In this document: positions 42,108-49,974 of the stretch, in pieces
Layout of the letters: every line of letters starts with the position of its first letter
How positions within the stretch are numbered: the stretch's first letter is position 1
Assembly (NCBI RefSeq): GCF_025823185.1
Contig: NZ_JACKVK010000005.1
Coordinates: 372,001-436,000, forward strand
Direction of reading: 5' to 3'
From: Mycobacterium yunnanensis
GTDB lineage: Bacteria > Actinomycetota > Actinomycetes > Mycobacteriales > Mycobacteriaceae
Length of the DNA stretch: 64,000 nucleotides
Position numbers and translations under genes: made by a program
The notes under the pieces: model-generated
What the model saw: only the letters and a program-made list of their open reading frames with translations
What the model was told of the DNA's origin: nothing
Database searches by the model: none

Positions 42108-42130
42108 CCGCACCCCGAAAGGGGTTGCGG
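42108..42130 (+). terminator. GAAA-loop hairpin between the LLM and SDR genes
   Basis: CCGCACCCC pairs with GGGG-T-TGCGG around a GAAA tetraloop, with one bulged T. It lies 25 bp before the SDR start. It may attenuate or process the transcript between the two genes. Confidence 0.5.
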
Positions 42131-42155
42131 CACAACAACAAAGCAAGGGATTACC

Positions 42156-42911
42156 ATGTCCGGGAAACTCGAAGGCAAGGTGGCAGTAATCACCGGCGGT
42201 TCCAGCGGCATCGGTCTGGCCACCGCCAAGGAGTTCGTCGCCCAGGGCGCACACGTCTACATCACCGGTCGCCGTCAGACCGAACTCGACAAGGCGGCCA
42301 GCGAGATTGGGCGCAAGGTCACCCCGGTTCAAGGCGACGTCGCCGAATTGGACGACCTCGACCGACTCTACGAGGTGGTCCGGCGCGAGCAGGGCCGTGT
42401 CGACGTCATCTTCGCCAACGCCGCCGTCGGCGGTCTGGCACCCGAAGGCGCCTCCGCAACGCCGGAACACTACGACAAGGTCTTCAACGCCAACACGCGC
42501 GGCGTATTCTTCACCGTCCAGAAGGCCGTCGACCTCCTCAGCGACGGCGCGTCGATCGTCCTAACCGGGTCCAACGCGCACTATCTCGGCATTCCGGGCT
42601 TCGGACCCTACTCCGCGTCCAAGGCGGCGGTCCGCTCGTTCGCACGAACCTGGGCCGCCGAGTTCAAGGACCGTGGCATCCGCGTCAACACGCTGAGCCC
42701 CGGCCTGATCGACACGCCGATCTTGCACACCTCGGGGCGCACCCCGGAGGAGGAGCGAGCCTTCGAACAGGAGATGGTAGCCATGGTGCCGCTCGGCCGG
42801 ATCGGGCGCCCTGAGGAGATCGCCAAGGCCGTCCTGTTCCTGGCCTCCAGTGACTCCAGCTTCATCACCGGCATCGATCTAGTCGCCGACGGTGGCATGA
42901 CTCAACTCTGA
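42156..42911 (+). CDS. SDR-family oxidoreductase (2)
   Basis: 251 residues. Classical SDR with TGGSSGIGLATA, NAAVGG, the Ser of LTGSNAH, catalytic YSASK and the C-terminal FITGIDLVADGGMT. It resembles glucose 1-dehydrogenase/3-oxoacyl reductase-type enzymes. Only distantly related to the SDR at 36881. Third gene of the Rrf2-linked set, 117 bp after the LLM gene. Confidence 0.88.
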   Translation: MSGKLEGKVAVITGGSSGIGLATAKEFVAQGAHVYITGRRQTELDKAASEIGRKVTPVQGDVAELDDLDRLYEVVRREQGRVDVIFANAAVGGLAPEGASATPEHYDKVFNANTRGVFFTVQKAVDLLSDGASIVLTGSNAHYLGIPGFGPYSASKAAVRSFARTWAAEFKDRGIRVNTLSPGLIDTPILHTSGRTPEEERAFEQEMVAMVPLGRIGRPEEIAKAVLFLASSDSSFITGIDLVADGGMTQL

Positions 42912-43036
42912 ACGACCCGTCGTCGGTCACGCATGACTGACGCAGTGCCGGTGAGGCGTTGGCCCAGGCGGTGACGATGCCGAGCGGAGCTGGGTTTGGC
43001 GGACCCCGCGGGCGCACTATGACCTGCGCGTCTCGA

Positions 43037-43534
43037 CTATTGCGTGACGATTCGGTAGGTCACCTGCCGCCCGCCCTGGACGGCGATCAGCTCACCGGCG
43101 TCCTCGAAACCCAGTCGGCGGGTCAGACGAAGGCTGCGTTCGTTCCAGTCTTGGACGACGGCACGCACGTGACGCTCGGAACGGGTCGCGATGAGGAAGT
43201 CCAGCACGGTTCGGCCGAACTCTTCCCCCTGACCGTGGCCGACCAGGTTGGGGTCCATCCCGAGTCCGATGTCGAGCACGTCACCTTCCTCGAGCAGACC
43301 GGGAATGCGGGCAGCGCGACCGACGCAGCAGAACCCAATCAGCCGCTCACCGGAGGTGACCGCGAAGTAGTCGGACAGGTCGTCGAGGATGGGCTGTGCT
43401 GAGGCGACGTCGTAGACCGCGGCGGGGCCGCTGTAGCGCCACGTCGCCACCAGCTCGGCGTCCTGCGCCGTCATCGGCCGTATCGCCAGAGGCAGCCCCA
43501 CCCACGCGTCGTCGAATCCGCCCGAATCACGCAT
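43037..43534 (-). CDS. GNAT-family N-acetyltransferase
   Basis: 165 residues. RimJ/RimL-like GNAT: LAIRPMTAQDAELVATWRY opening, IGFCCVGRAARI strand, DIGLGMDPNLVGHGQG with the acetyl-CoA loop, and ERSLRLTRRLGFEDAG near the end. Acceptor unknown. It lies 20 bp downstream of the ureohydrolase gene on the same strand and may be cotranscribed with the creatininase pair. Confidence 0.87.
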   Translation of the reverse strand: MRDSGGFDDAWVGLPLAIRPMTAQDAELVATWRYSGPAAVYDVASAQPILDDLSDYFAVTSGERLIGFCCVGRAARIPGLLEEGDVLDIGLGMDPNLVGHGQGEEFGRTVLDFLIATRSERHVRAVVQDWNERSLRLTRRLGFEDAGELIAVQGGRQVTYRIVTQ

Positions 43535-43554
43535 GGCCTCAGAGCCTTTCGGCG

Positions 43555-44505
43555 TCAGCGCGCGACCATCAGCGACACCATGTCGAAGACGACGGTCGCG
43601 GCGGCGATCGAGGTGATCTCCGCGTGGTCATAGGCCGGTGCCACCTCGACGACGTCCGCGCCGACCAGATTGAGGCCGGTGAGCCGCCGCAGCATCCGGA
43701 GCAGCTCGCGTGCGGTCAACCCGCCCGACTCCGGTGTGCCCGTGCCGGGCGCGAACGCCGGGTCGAGCACGTCGATGTCTACCGACAGGTACACGGGTAC
43801 GTCACCCACCCGGCGCCGAATCACGTCCACGGCGGCGTCGATCCCCATGACGTCGAGGTCGCCGGCGCGGATGATCCGGAAACCCATGGCGGCGTCGTCG
43901 TCGAGATCGGCGCGGTCGTAGATCGGTCCTCGGATTCCGATGTGGATCGAATGATCCTCGATCAGCAAGCCCTCTTCGAACGCACGCCGGAAGATCGTGC
44001 CGTGCGTGACCGGGGCGTTGAAGTAGGTGTTCCACGTGTCGAGGTGGGCGTCGAAGTGCACGAGGGCGACGGGACCGTGCACGGCGTGCAGGGCGCGGAG
44101 GTTGGGCAGCGCGATGGTGTGGTCACCGCCGATGGAGACGATCCTGCGGCTTCCGTCACCCAGCAGCTCGGCGGCGTGCCGCTGAATCTGACGGCACGCC
44201 TCGTCGATGTCGAAGGGCGTCACGGTGACGTCACCCGCATCGACGATCTGCACGACTTCCAGTGGAGCGACGCCCAATTCGACGTGATAACCCGGTCGCA
44301 ACGTGCGGGCAGCCTGCCGCACGGCCATGGGTCCGAAGCGCGCCCCGGGCCGGTAGGAGGTGCCGCCGTCGAACGGCACGCCCAGAATGGCGACGTCGAA
44401 GTCGCCGACCTCGTGGATGTCGGCGATCCGGGCGAAGGTGCCCTTGCCGGCGTAGCGGGGCACCTCGATGGCCGGCACGGCTCCGATCGGCGTCGACTCA
44501 CTCAT
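43555..44505 (-). CDS. Ureohydrolase (agmatinase/guanidino-acid hydrolase family)
   Basis: 316 residues from the ATG at 44505. Binuclear-manganese hydrolase that splits a guanidino group to urea and an amine. All metal ligands are present: His129 (GGDHT), Asp152/His154/Asp156 (HFDAHLD) and Asp243/Asp245 (SVDIDVLDP). Family members cleave agmatine, guanidinobutyrate, guanidinopropionate or guanidine, so substrate is not certain. The start overlaps the creatininase stop by 4 bp, making a guanidino compound from creatinine a possible substrate. Confidence 0.88.
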   Translation of the reverse strand: MSESTPIGAVPAIEVPRYAGKGTFARIADIHEVGDFDVAILGVPFDGGTSYRPGARFGPMAVRQAARTLRPGYHVELGVAPLEVVQIVDAGDVTVTPFDIDEACRQIQRHAAELLGDGSRRIVSIGGDHTIALPNLRALHAVHGPVALVHFDAHLDTWNTYFNAPVTHGTIFRRAFEEGLLIEDHSIHIGIRGPIYDRADLDDDAAMGFRIIRAGDLDVMGIDAAVDVIRRRVGDVPVYLSVDIDVLDPAFAPGTGTPESGGLTARELLRMLRRLTGLNLVGADVVEVAPAYDHAEITSIAAATVVFDMVSLMVAR

Positions 44506-45287
44506 CGGGTACCGCCTTCGTGTGAAAATTCCTCGTCGAGCACCTGCACGACCCGCTCGACGAACCATTCGGTCAGGACGCGCCCCTTCTCGGCGCTGGC
44601 GGGTACGGGAGAGGACAGAGCTCCGCTCGCCGTCGACAGGCGCGCGTCGATGGGCAGGACGTCGTGGTTTACCACCCGCTCGGGTTGGTCCGGTGCGATC
44701 AGATCGGCACGCACCAGGTCGGGCTGGTGATGCATCCACAGGGACGTCTCGATGACGGCGGCGTGTTCGAGCGCCAGGCCGGGAAACGCGGCCGGCCACA
44801 GCTGCTCGCGGCGTTCCGGGGTGTAGTCGGGGTTCACGTCCTCCATCACGACGATCTTGACGTGAGGATGCCGTTCGCTGACGAGGAAGGCGGGCTCGTA
44901 GACGAAACCGCTGTTCTCGTAGTGCCAGTTGTACAACACCAGGTTGCGGAATCCGCTGCGGACGAGCTCGGTGAGGACGTCCTCCACCACGCTCATGAAC
45001 GTCGTCGCACGCAGCGACACGGTGCCCGGGAACTGCTGACCGCCGCCGCTGCCAGGACGGCTGCGGTAGCCGAAGGGAACGAACGGGCCGACGACGATGC
45101 GGCGGTACCGTGCCGCTTCTGTCAAAATCCGTTCCGGCAGAACCCAATCGGTGCCCACGGGAAGGTGAGGTCCGTGTTGTTCGGTGGCGCCAACGGGGAT
45201 CACCACGGGAACGTCGGCGCCGGCTGCGGCCGCGATCTCCGGCCACGTCATGTGGTGGTAGAGGACGGGGGTGGTGCTCTCGGTCAT
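44502..45287 (-). CDS. Creatininase (creatinine amidohydrolase)
   Basis: 261 residues, ATG with AGGAG 6 bp upstream. Creatininase opens cyclic creatinine to creatine. The metal and catalytic residues of the well-studied Pseudomonas enzyme are found shifted by two: Glu36, His38, Asp47, His122 and Glu124 (ATEQHG, GTD, WHYENS). The HYENS motif and the C-terminal SGALSS...SAEKG also favour true creatininase over MftE-type members, which are usually shorter and sit in mycofactocin clusters. ATGA overlap with the ureohydrolase. No creatinase is in the window. Confidence 0.87.
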   Translation of the reverse strand: MTESTTPVLYHHMTWPEIAAAAGADVPVVIPVGATEQHGPHLPVGTDWVLPERILTEAARYRRIVVGPFVPFGYRSRPGSGGGQQFPGTVSLRATTFMSVVEDVLTELVRSGFRNLVLYNWHYENSGFVYEPAFLVSERHPHVKIVVMEDVNPDYTPERREQLWPAAFPGLALEHAAVIETSLWMHHQPDLVRADLIAPDQPERVVNHDVLPIDARLSTASGALSSPVPASAEKGRVLTEWFVERVVQVLDEEFSHEGGTR

Positions 45288-45367
45288 CGGGCTCCTGTCT
45301 CGCCGGGGTCGCCTCCCGTGGGATTCAGTGTTCCACCGGGATGGGCGGCCGACCATTTGTCGCCGAT

Positions 45368-45379
45368 GGGGTTGACCCC
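45368..45379. promoter_or_regulatory. Palindrome in the creatininase / GAF-ANTAR intergenic region
   Basis: GGGGT-TG-ACCCC, perfect 5-2-5, lies in the 190-bp divergent gap, 81 bp from the creatininase start. A possible operator. Confidence 0.35.
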
Positions 45380-45477
45380 GTTCTTCCGTGGGAAAGCACC
45401 CAACGTCAACAGTGGTGGACAGGCATGGTCGCCTCGTGCCATGCGGTAGCCCACTCCGATGGCAGGGGAGGGCGTCG

Positions 45478-46173
45478 ATGACCGACCATCGTGACGAGCA
45501 TCGCCGCGTGCTGCGCGACACCATGATGAAGCTGACGGCACAGTCGACCGCCAAGACCGAGGCGCACCTTCAGCATCAGTTGAGGGTCGTCACCAGAGCA
45601 GCGGTCGACATGATCCGCGGCGCTGAACTGGCCGACGTGATGCTCGTCGACGGCGATCGCTTCACATCGGTGGCGGCCACGCACCCGTTGGTCGCCGACC
45701 TGGATGCCGTCCAGATGCAGCACGGCGCTGGTCCTTGCCTGGACGTCGCAGAAGACGGTCCGGTCATCCACGTCCGAGACTTCTCCCTCGAGACCCGTTG
45801 GCCGGAATTCACCGCCGCCGCCCTGGCTGCCGGCGTCCGCAGCGCTCTGACCTTTCGGCTGTACACCCATCAGCGCGGCATTGGTGCCCTGAACGTCTTC
45901 AGCGGTGCCGCTGGCGCCTTCACACGCGACGACGCGGCGGTCGGCGCGATGCTCGCCACCCACGCGGCCATCGTCCTCATCGCCGCCGCCGACGAGGGCG
46001 TCGACCCGACGTCCGACCTCGTCGCCGATGACCTCATCGGTCAAGCCAAGGGGATCTTGATGGAGCGGTTCGTCATCGACTCTGCCGCCGCCTTCGACCT
46101 GATGCTCGAACGCGCTGAGACGGAGGGCACGTCGATGCACGCCGTCGCCACCGCCGTCGTCGCCAGCATCTGA
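45478..46173 (+). CDS. GAF-ANTAR RNA-binding regulator 2
   Basis: 231 residues, ATG with GCAGGGGAGGG upstream. GAF domain (about 20-165) containing the same ETRWPEFT segment as the paralogue at 21406, and a C-terminal ANTAR domain (DLIGQAKGILMERF, then a truncated third helix ending at VVASI). ANTAR proteins bind paired hexaloop RNA. It is divergent from creatininase, 190 bp apart. Confidence 0.89.
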   Translation: MTDHRDEHRRVLRDTMMKLTAQSTAKTEAHLQHQLRVVTRAAVDMIRGAELADVMLVDGDRFTSVAATHPLVADLDAVQMQHGAGPCLDVAEDGPVIHVRDFSLETRWPEFTAAALAAGVRSALTFRLYTHQRGIGALNVFSGAAGAFTRDDAAVGAMLATHAAIVLIAAADEGVDPTSDLVADDLIGQAKGILMERFVIDSAAAFDLMLERAETEGTSMHAVATAVVASI

Positions 46174-46193
46174 GCTCCGGAACCCGTCGGGTG

Positions 46194-47567
46194 TCACACG
46201 AGCGTGCCAGTGAGCCCCAGTTCGTCGAGTGACGCGCGGATCGATTCGCGCAACCATGCCTTCGTGTTGGGCGCACCCGGTTGGTACCCCACCACGGTCA
46301 TGCTGACCTTGCCCGCGAGCCGACCGCACACGACCGTGAGAAGGCCGCGGCGCTCCTCGAGCACGTGGCGTGTGACGTGCTGGTCGACCCCGCGCATGAT
46401 CACCAGATCGGCGGGGGTGCCGTCGAGACGGGTGACGTCGTCGGGGAGGTCGCCCACGTTGGAGCAGGACACCGGCTCGGAGGTGAAACCGAACGCCAGA
46501 TCGGCGGTCCGCCGCACGGCGGCCTTGGGGATGAACGGCGTCAACGGCAGCAGCGCCAGGGCCTCGTCGGGAGTCTCTCGCATCGTCTTCAACGCATCGC
46601 GGATCGCGGTACGCGCGTCCCGCAGGTCAGTGGTGACCGCAGTGGGGTCGATGCGCACGTAGGCGAGGTTCACCGCGTTGGCCCTGGTGTCCTCGAGGGT
46701 GCGGTCGTTGATGGGAACGACGAGCCCGACCGTTCCGTCGTCGGCCAGTGCGCGCCCCTGATGCACGGCCAGCCTGGCGCAGAGCGCGGCGAGCATCGCG
46801 TAGCTGTTGCCGCCGAGCTCCGCGGACCGCGCGTCCCAGTCGTCGATCGGAATGATCACCGCGACGGCTGGGGCGGTCACCGGGTCGTCCGTCATGCCGA
46901 CGGCGGGGGTCTTCGGCACGGTCGCGTCGGAGGCCGGCTGGTCCTTGCGGCGTTTGGCCAGGAACCGGACGGCGGCGACGACGGTGCGCGCGAGCTCGGG
47001 AATGTCGCGGACGGTCTGGCGCAGGTCTGCGGAGAGGGCCCGGAGCCAGGTTCGCGAGCGCGGTGGTGGATAGCCCAGGTGACGGCGAGCTCCCATGACG
47101 GACTCGTACACGGTCAGCAGAGCCCCGCCCCCGTCGGCGACGCAGTGCGACCCCACCAGACTCACGGCCGTCGAACCGTCCGTCATCGGCAGAACGCTCA
47201 TGTGCCAGGACGGTCCGAACTGGGGATCGATCGGCTGCTGGGCGCTCTCGTCGACCCAGTCGCTGAGTTCGGTACGAGGTCGAGGTCGAGGCGCGATCCG
47301 CAAGGGTGCCGCCGGTCCCAGCGAGGTGACCCAGCGATGGCGGCCGAACGGCAGCGGCGACGGCTCGATGAGGCGGCCCGCCATGCCGTACCCCATGTTC
47401 CGGTGAAAGCGCCGCACACCGTCCATGTCGACCCCGTGGTCGTACACCCAGACGATCTGCGTCACCGCGGATTGCCCGGTCGCACGCAAGCCGAGGAACA
47501 AGGCCTGGTCGACGAAGTCGAGCAGGTTGCCGCGGGTCGCCAGCCTCTGGTTCACGTTGCGGAACAT
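46194..47567 (-). CDS. Condensation-fold (CoA-dependent acyltransferase superfamily) protein
   Basis: 457 residues. The HxxxDG active-site motif is seen as SHCVADGGG at about residue 140, and a later PINDRTL...ANAV region and SNVGDLP resemble the second half of condensation/WS-DGAT-like chloramphenicol-acetyltransferase folds. This suggests acyl or ester-bond formation, perhaps on a lipid, but it is not a clear wax ester synthase (no HHxxxDG) and no carrier protein or synthetase is adjacent. Soluble. Convergent with the GAF-ANTAR gene. Confidence 0.7.
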   Translation of the reverse strand: MFRNVNQRLATRGNLLDFVDQALFLGLRATGQSAVTQIVWVYDHGVDMDGVRRFHRNMGYGMAGRLIEPSPLPFGRHRWVTSLGPAAPLRIAPRPRPRTELSDWVDESAQQPIDPQFGPSWHMSVLPMTDGSTAVSLVGSHCVADGGGALLTVYESVMGARRHLGYPPPRSRTWLRALSADLRQTVRDIPELARTVVAAVRFLAKRRKDQPASDATVPKTPAVGMTDDPVTAPAVAVIIPIDDWDARSAELGGNSYAMLAALCARLAVHQGRALADDGTVGLVVPINDRTLEDTRANAVNLAYVRIDPTAVTTDLRDARTAIRDALKTMRETPDEALALLPLTPFIPKAAVRRTADLAFGFTSEPVSCSNVGDLPDDVTRLDGTPADLVIMRGVDQHVTRHVLEERRGLLTVVCGRLAGKVSMTVVGYQPGAPNTKAWLRESIRASLDELGLTGTLV

Positions 47568-47911
47568 AGCCCCGTCGTCTGGCAGTCCTAGGGGCGTCTC
47601 GAGGTCGTCACGCCGGTCGTTCCTCGGGCCGAATTTCCACTCAGCGCGGTCGGAGACCGTCGTCGACGAGGCTACGACCCGGTGACGTCCTAGAGATCGA
47701 CGCCGTCAAAACAGTTGCGGTGCATGGCTGTTCGAATCAGTGGCCCCCTGGGAAGCGGCTGGCCGCGAGAAGGGGGGACGCTCGCAGAGCCGACGACGTC
47801 GGGCGGCCCACCCTCTGCCGCACGTGCGCGGGGCCCGTCCACCGCCGCGCGCCCCGGGCCAAAATGTCACCCACACGTCACGAGTGTCATCCGATCGACC
47901 GGACGGGACGC
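47568..47911. other. Intergenic region without a supported gene
   Basis: 344 bp between the acyltransferase-like gene and the DUF1330 gene. Open frames on both strands are short or continue antisense to real genes. It must include the leftward promoter of the acyltransferase gene. I see no clear repeat or RNA. Confidence 0.6.
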
Positions 47912-48298
47912 CTACCGGCCGCCGCGGGCCAAGTGTCCCGTGATGTCGGTGCTCCGATGGTCGGCACCGACGCCCTCGACCAGTAGCACGTGGCTGTCGC
48001 TGTTCTCCGATCGGAGACTCGAGATGGCTTGGTAGGCCTCGGATTCGTACCACTGCCGTGCCCCTCGGGGGTCGGGAAAGGCGATGAGCACCGGAGCGCC
48101 GATCGGCTGACCCTCGACCTGCTGCCACGGCGCGCCGTGAATGAGGAACACGCCCCCGAAGGGGTGCAGCGTGTCCTCGATGCGCTCGAGGTATTCCACG
48201 ATCTGAGGGCCGAAGCGTAGATCGTCGAGGATGCCGAGGGCGTAACTGCCCCAGAATCCGTCGAACCTGGTGTCGGAGGAGGTCTGATGGGTGGTCAT
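47912..48298 (-). CDS. DUF1330 protein
   Basis: 128 residues, ATG at 48298. A ferredoxin-like DUF1330 domain (FGGVFLIHGAPWQQVEG, VLIAFPDPRGARQWYESEAYQAI in parts). These are small soluble dimeric proteins related to stress-responsive A/B barrel and monooxygenase-like folds; activity is unknown. It lies 47 bp downstream of an XRE regulator on the same strand and is probably cotranscribed. Confidence 0.85.
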   Translation of the reverse strand: MTTHQTSSDTRFDGFWGSYALGILDDLRFGPQIVEYLERIEDTLHPFGGVFLIHGAPWQQVEGQPIGAPVLIAFPDPRGARQWYESEAYQAISSLRSENSDSHVLLVEGVGADHRSTDITGHLARGGR

Positions 48299-48345
48299 GG
48301 AACCAGCATTGGCTGGCCAGGCGCTTGCGTCGATGACCTCCGAGG

Positions 48346-49161
48346 TCAAGTCGGCGGTGGCGGTTGTTCCGCGCGCAACAGACGCAGGGTGGCGTCGTCG
48401 GCCGGATAGAAGCTCTCCACCACCAGCTCGTCGACGGTGACGTCGGCCGGTGTCCCCAACGCCGCGGCGATGGTGAACATCGACAGCGTGTGCTCGCCCA
48501 CGCGCAGCACCATCGGCAGAACCACCTGATGAGGTGACGGCGTCGGATCGTCGGCACCACCCGGGTACGACGACAGCTCCGCATGCAATGCGCGAAGCTG
48601 CGCGTCGTCGGTCAGCTCCACTCGCCGGCGAAGCTGGGCCAGCAGGTGAGCGCGCCACTGTCCCAGATTGACGATGCGCGGGGCGAGACCATCGGGGTGA
48701 AGGGTGAGTCGCAGGACGTTGACCGGCGGTTCCAGCAGGTGGGCGGCGACGCCGTCCAGCAGCGCGTCGACGGCGGCATTCGCGTCGACCATCTCCCACC
48801 ATCGGTTGAGAACCACTGCGGGATAGGGCAAATGGCGGTCCAGCACCATGCGCAGCGCGTCGGCGACCAAAGCCAGGGCCGGGGCGTCGAGACGCTGCTG
48901 TGCGTAGGCGGGCGCGTAACCGCCGGCGAGCAACACCTCGTTGCGTTCGCGCAGCGGAAGCTCCAACTGCTCGGCCAGCCGCATGATCATCTCCGGCGAG
49001 GGCCGGGACCGCCCATTCTCGACGTAGCTCAGGTGGCGGGTGGACACCTGCACCCGCGTCGACAGTTCGAGCTGGCTCAGCCGGCGCTTCTCCCGCCAGC
49101 TGCGCAGTAGAGCCCCCGCCCCCACCGGAGGTGGTGGGGTCGCCGTCGTCACCATCGTCAC
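48346..49161 (-). CDS. XRE-family regulator with MmyB-like ligand domain (2)
   Basis: 271 residues from the GTG at 49161 (an ATG at 49155 is also possible). N-terminal HTH (about 18-75; LSQLELSTRVQVSTRHLSYVE split over helices) and an MmyB-like domain (VVLNRWWEMVDANAA, LRLTLHPDGLAPRIVNLGQW). Same class as the regulator at 35923. Two related palindromic sites lie 17-80 bp upstream and suggest autoregulation. Confidence 0.88.
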   Translation of the reverse strand: MTMVTTATPPPPVGAGALLRSWREKRRLSQLELSTRVQVSTRHLSYVENGRSRPSPEMIMRLAEQLELPLRERNEVLLAGGYAPAYAQQRLDAPALALVADALRMVLDRHLPYPAVVLNRWWEMVDANAAVDALLDGVAAHLLEPPVNVLRLTLHPDGLAPRIVNLGQWRAHLLAQLRRRVELTDDAQLRALHAELSSYPGGADDPTPSPHQVVLPMVLRVGEHTLSMFTIAAALGTPADVTVDELVVESFYPADDATLRLLRAEQPPPPT

Positions 49162-49177
49162 GCTAGTGCACCCAGTG

Positions 49178-49241
49178 GGCAGTCAACTGGCGGATATCGC
49201 GCTCCGGCGCCACGCAACTGGCCACTCGGCAGTCAGCTGGC
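49178..49241. promoter_or_regulatory. Two 14-bp repeats exactly 50 bp apart, upstream of the XRE gene
   Basis: GGCAGTCAACTGGC (49178-49191) and GGCAGTCAGCTGGC (49228-49241) differ at one base. Each is built on a CAGT-CA-ACTG-type palindrome. The 50-bp spacing is near five helical turns, so two bound dimers would face the same side. Confidence 0.7.
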
Positions 49242-49264
49242 TAACGGCCTACACCACGTAAAGC

Positions 49265-49894
49265 CTAGGAGGCAAAGGCCGCCCGTACGACGGACTCGTC
49301 GCCCTCGATCTCGACGAGCCCGAGGGCGAGGGCGTCGTCGATGGCGAGGGCTCCGGCGGCCAACCCGAGTACGCACATCGGCTCAGCTCGCACAGTGGCA
49401 TCGACGGCGCGACCGTCGCAAGGTGCGACGTCGACGCCGCTGCGCGTGAGGCGAAGCCGGAGGTGAGAGCCGGGGCCGACGTCGAGACCTACGGTCGTCG
49501 TCGTCCTGGTCTTGACACGCCCTTCGAGGAGGGCGGGGAGGGCCAAGGCGAGCCATTCGAGTTGGAACGCATCACCTTCGGGCCCGCGGACCATGAGGGG
49601 AGTCGACCATCGGATGAGGCCCTCGATGGGCTCGCGCAACTCTGCACCCCAGGGCGTCAGGGCGTACTCGACGACACCGCCCGCGGGCGTCAGTCGCCGT
49701 TCGACGACGCCGGCGCCTTCGAGGTCGCGGAGCCGATCGGCGAGCAGGTTGGTGGCAATTCCCGGGAGGCCGGCGGCCAGGTCGCGGTAGCGCGCGGGCC
49801 CGCCCAGCAATTGGCGCACGATGAGCAGGTTCCACCGGTCGCCCACCACCTCCAGTGAGCGAGCGAGCCCACAGTATTGGCCGTAGCCGCGCAT
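49265..49894 (-). CDS. HxlR-family transcriptional regulator
   Basis: 209 residues. An N-terminal winged HTH (about 5-95; CGLARSLEVVGDRWNLLIVR split by helices; FRYRDL-like RYRDLAAGLPGIATNLLADRLRDLE). Residue Cys8 precedes the HTH, as in redox-sensing HxlR proteins. An extra C-terminal domain (about 110-209, SCP2-like by pattern) may bind a hydrophobic ligand. Divergent from the dehalogenase-like gene; an inverted repeat lies in the gap. Confidence 0.88.
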   Translation of the reverse strand: MRGYGQYCGLARSLEVVGDRWNLLIVRQLLGGPARYRDLAAGLPGIATNLLADRLRDLEGAGVVERRLTPAGGVVEYALTPWGAELREPIEGLIRWSTPLMVRGPEGDAFQLEWLALALPALLEGRVKTRTTTTVGLDVGPGSHLRLRLTRSGVDVAPCDGRAVDATVRAEPMCVLGLAAGALAIDDALALGLVEIEGDESVVRAAFAS

Positions 49895-49908
49895 CTCGAT
49901 TCCTATCG

Positions 49909-49923
49909 CTTGAGTTTCTCAAG
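49909..49923. promoter_or_regulatory. HxlR operator candidate
   Basis: CTTGAG-TTT-CTCAAG, a perfect 6-3-6 inverted repeat, lies 15 bp from the HxlR start in the 80-bp divergent gap to the dehalogenase-like gene. Confidence 0.65.
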
Positions 49924-49974
49924 TACGCGTGAGATATTCAACCACATTCGGATCCGACCCGTGAGGAGCGGCAC

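Noticed and set aside
44502..45287. MftE (mycofactocin creatininase-like peptidase)
   Set aside because: No mftA-D genes are nearby, and the HYENS and SGALSS motifs follow true creatininase.
47706..48802. Long frames antisense to the DUF1330 and XRE genes
   Set aside because: Arg/Pro-rich translations without domain features, overlapping supported genes.
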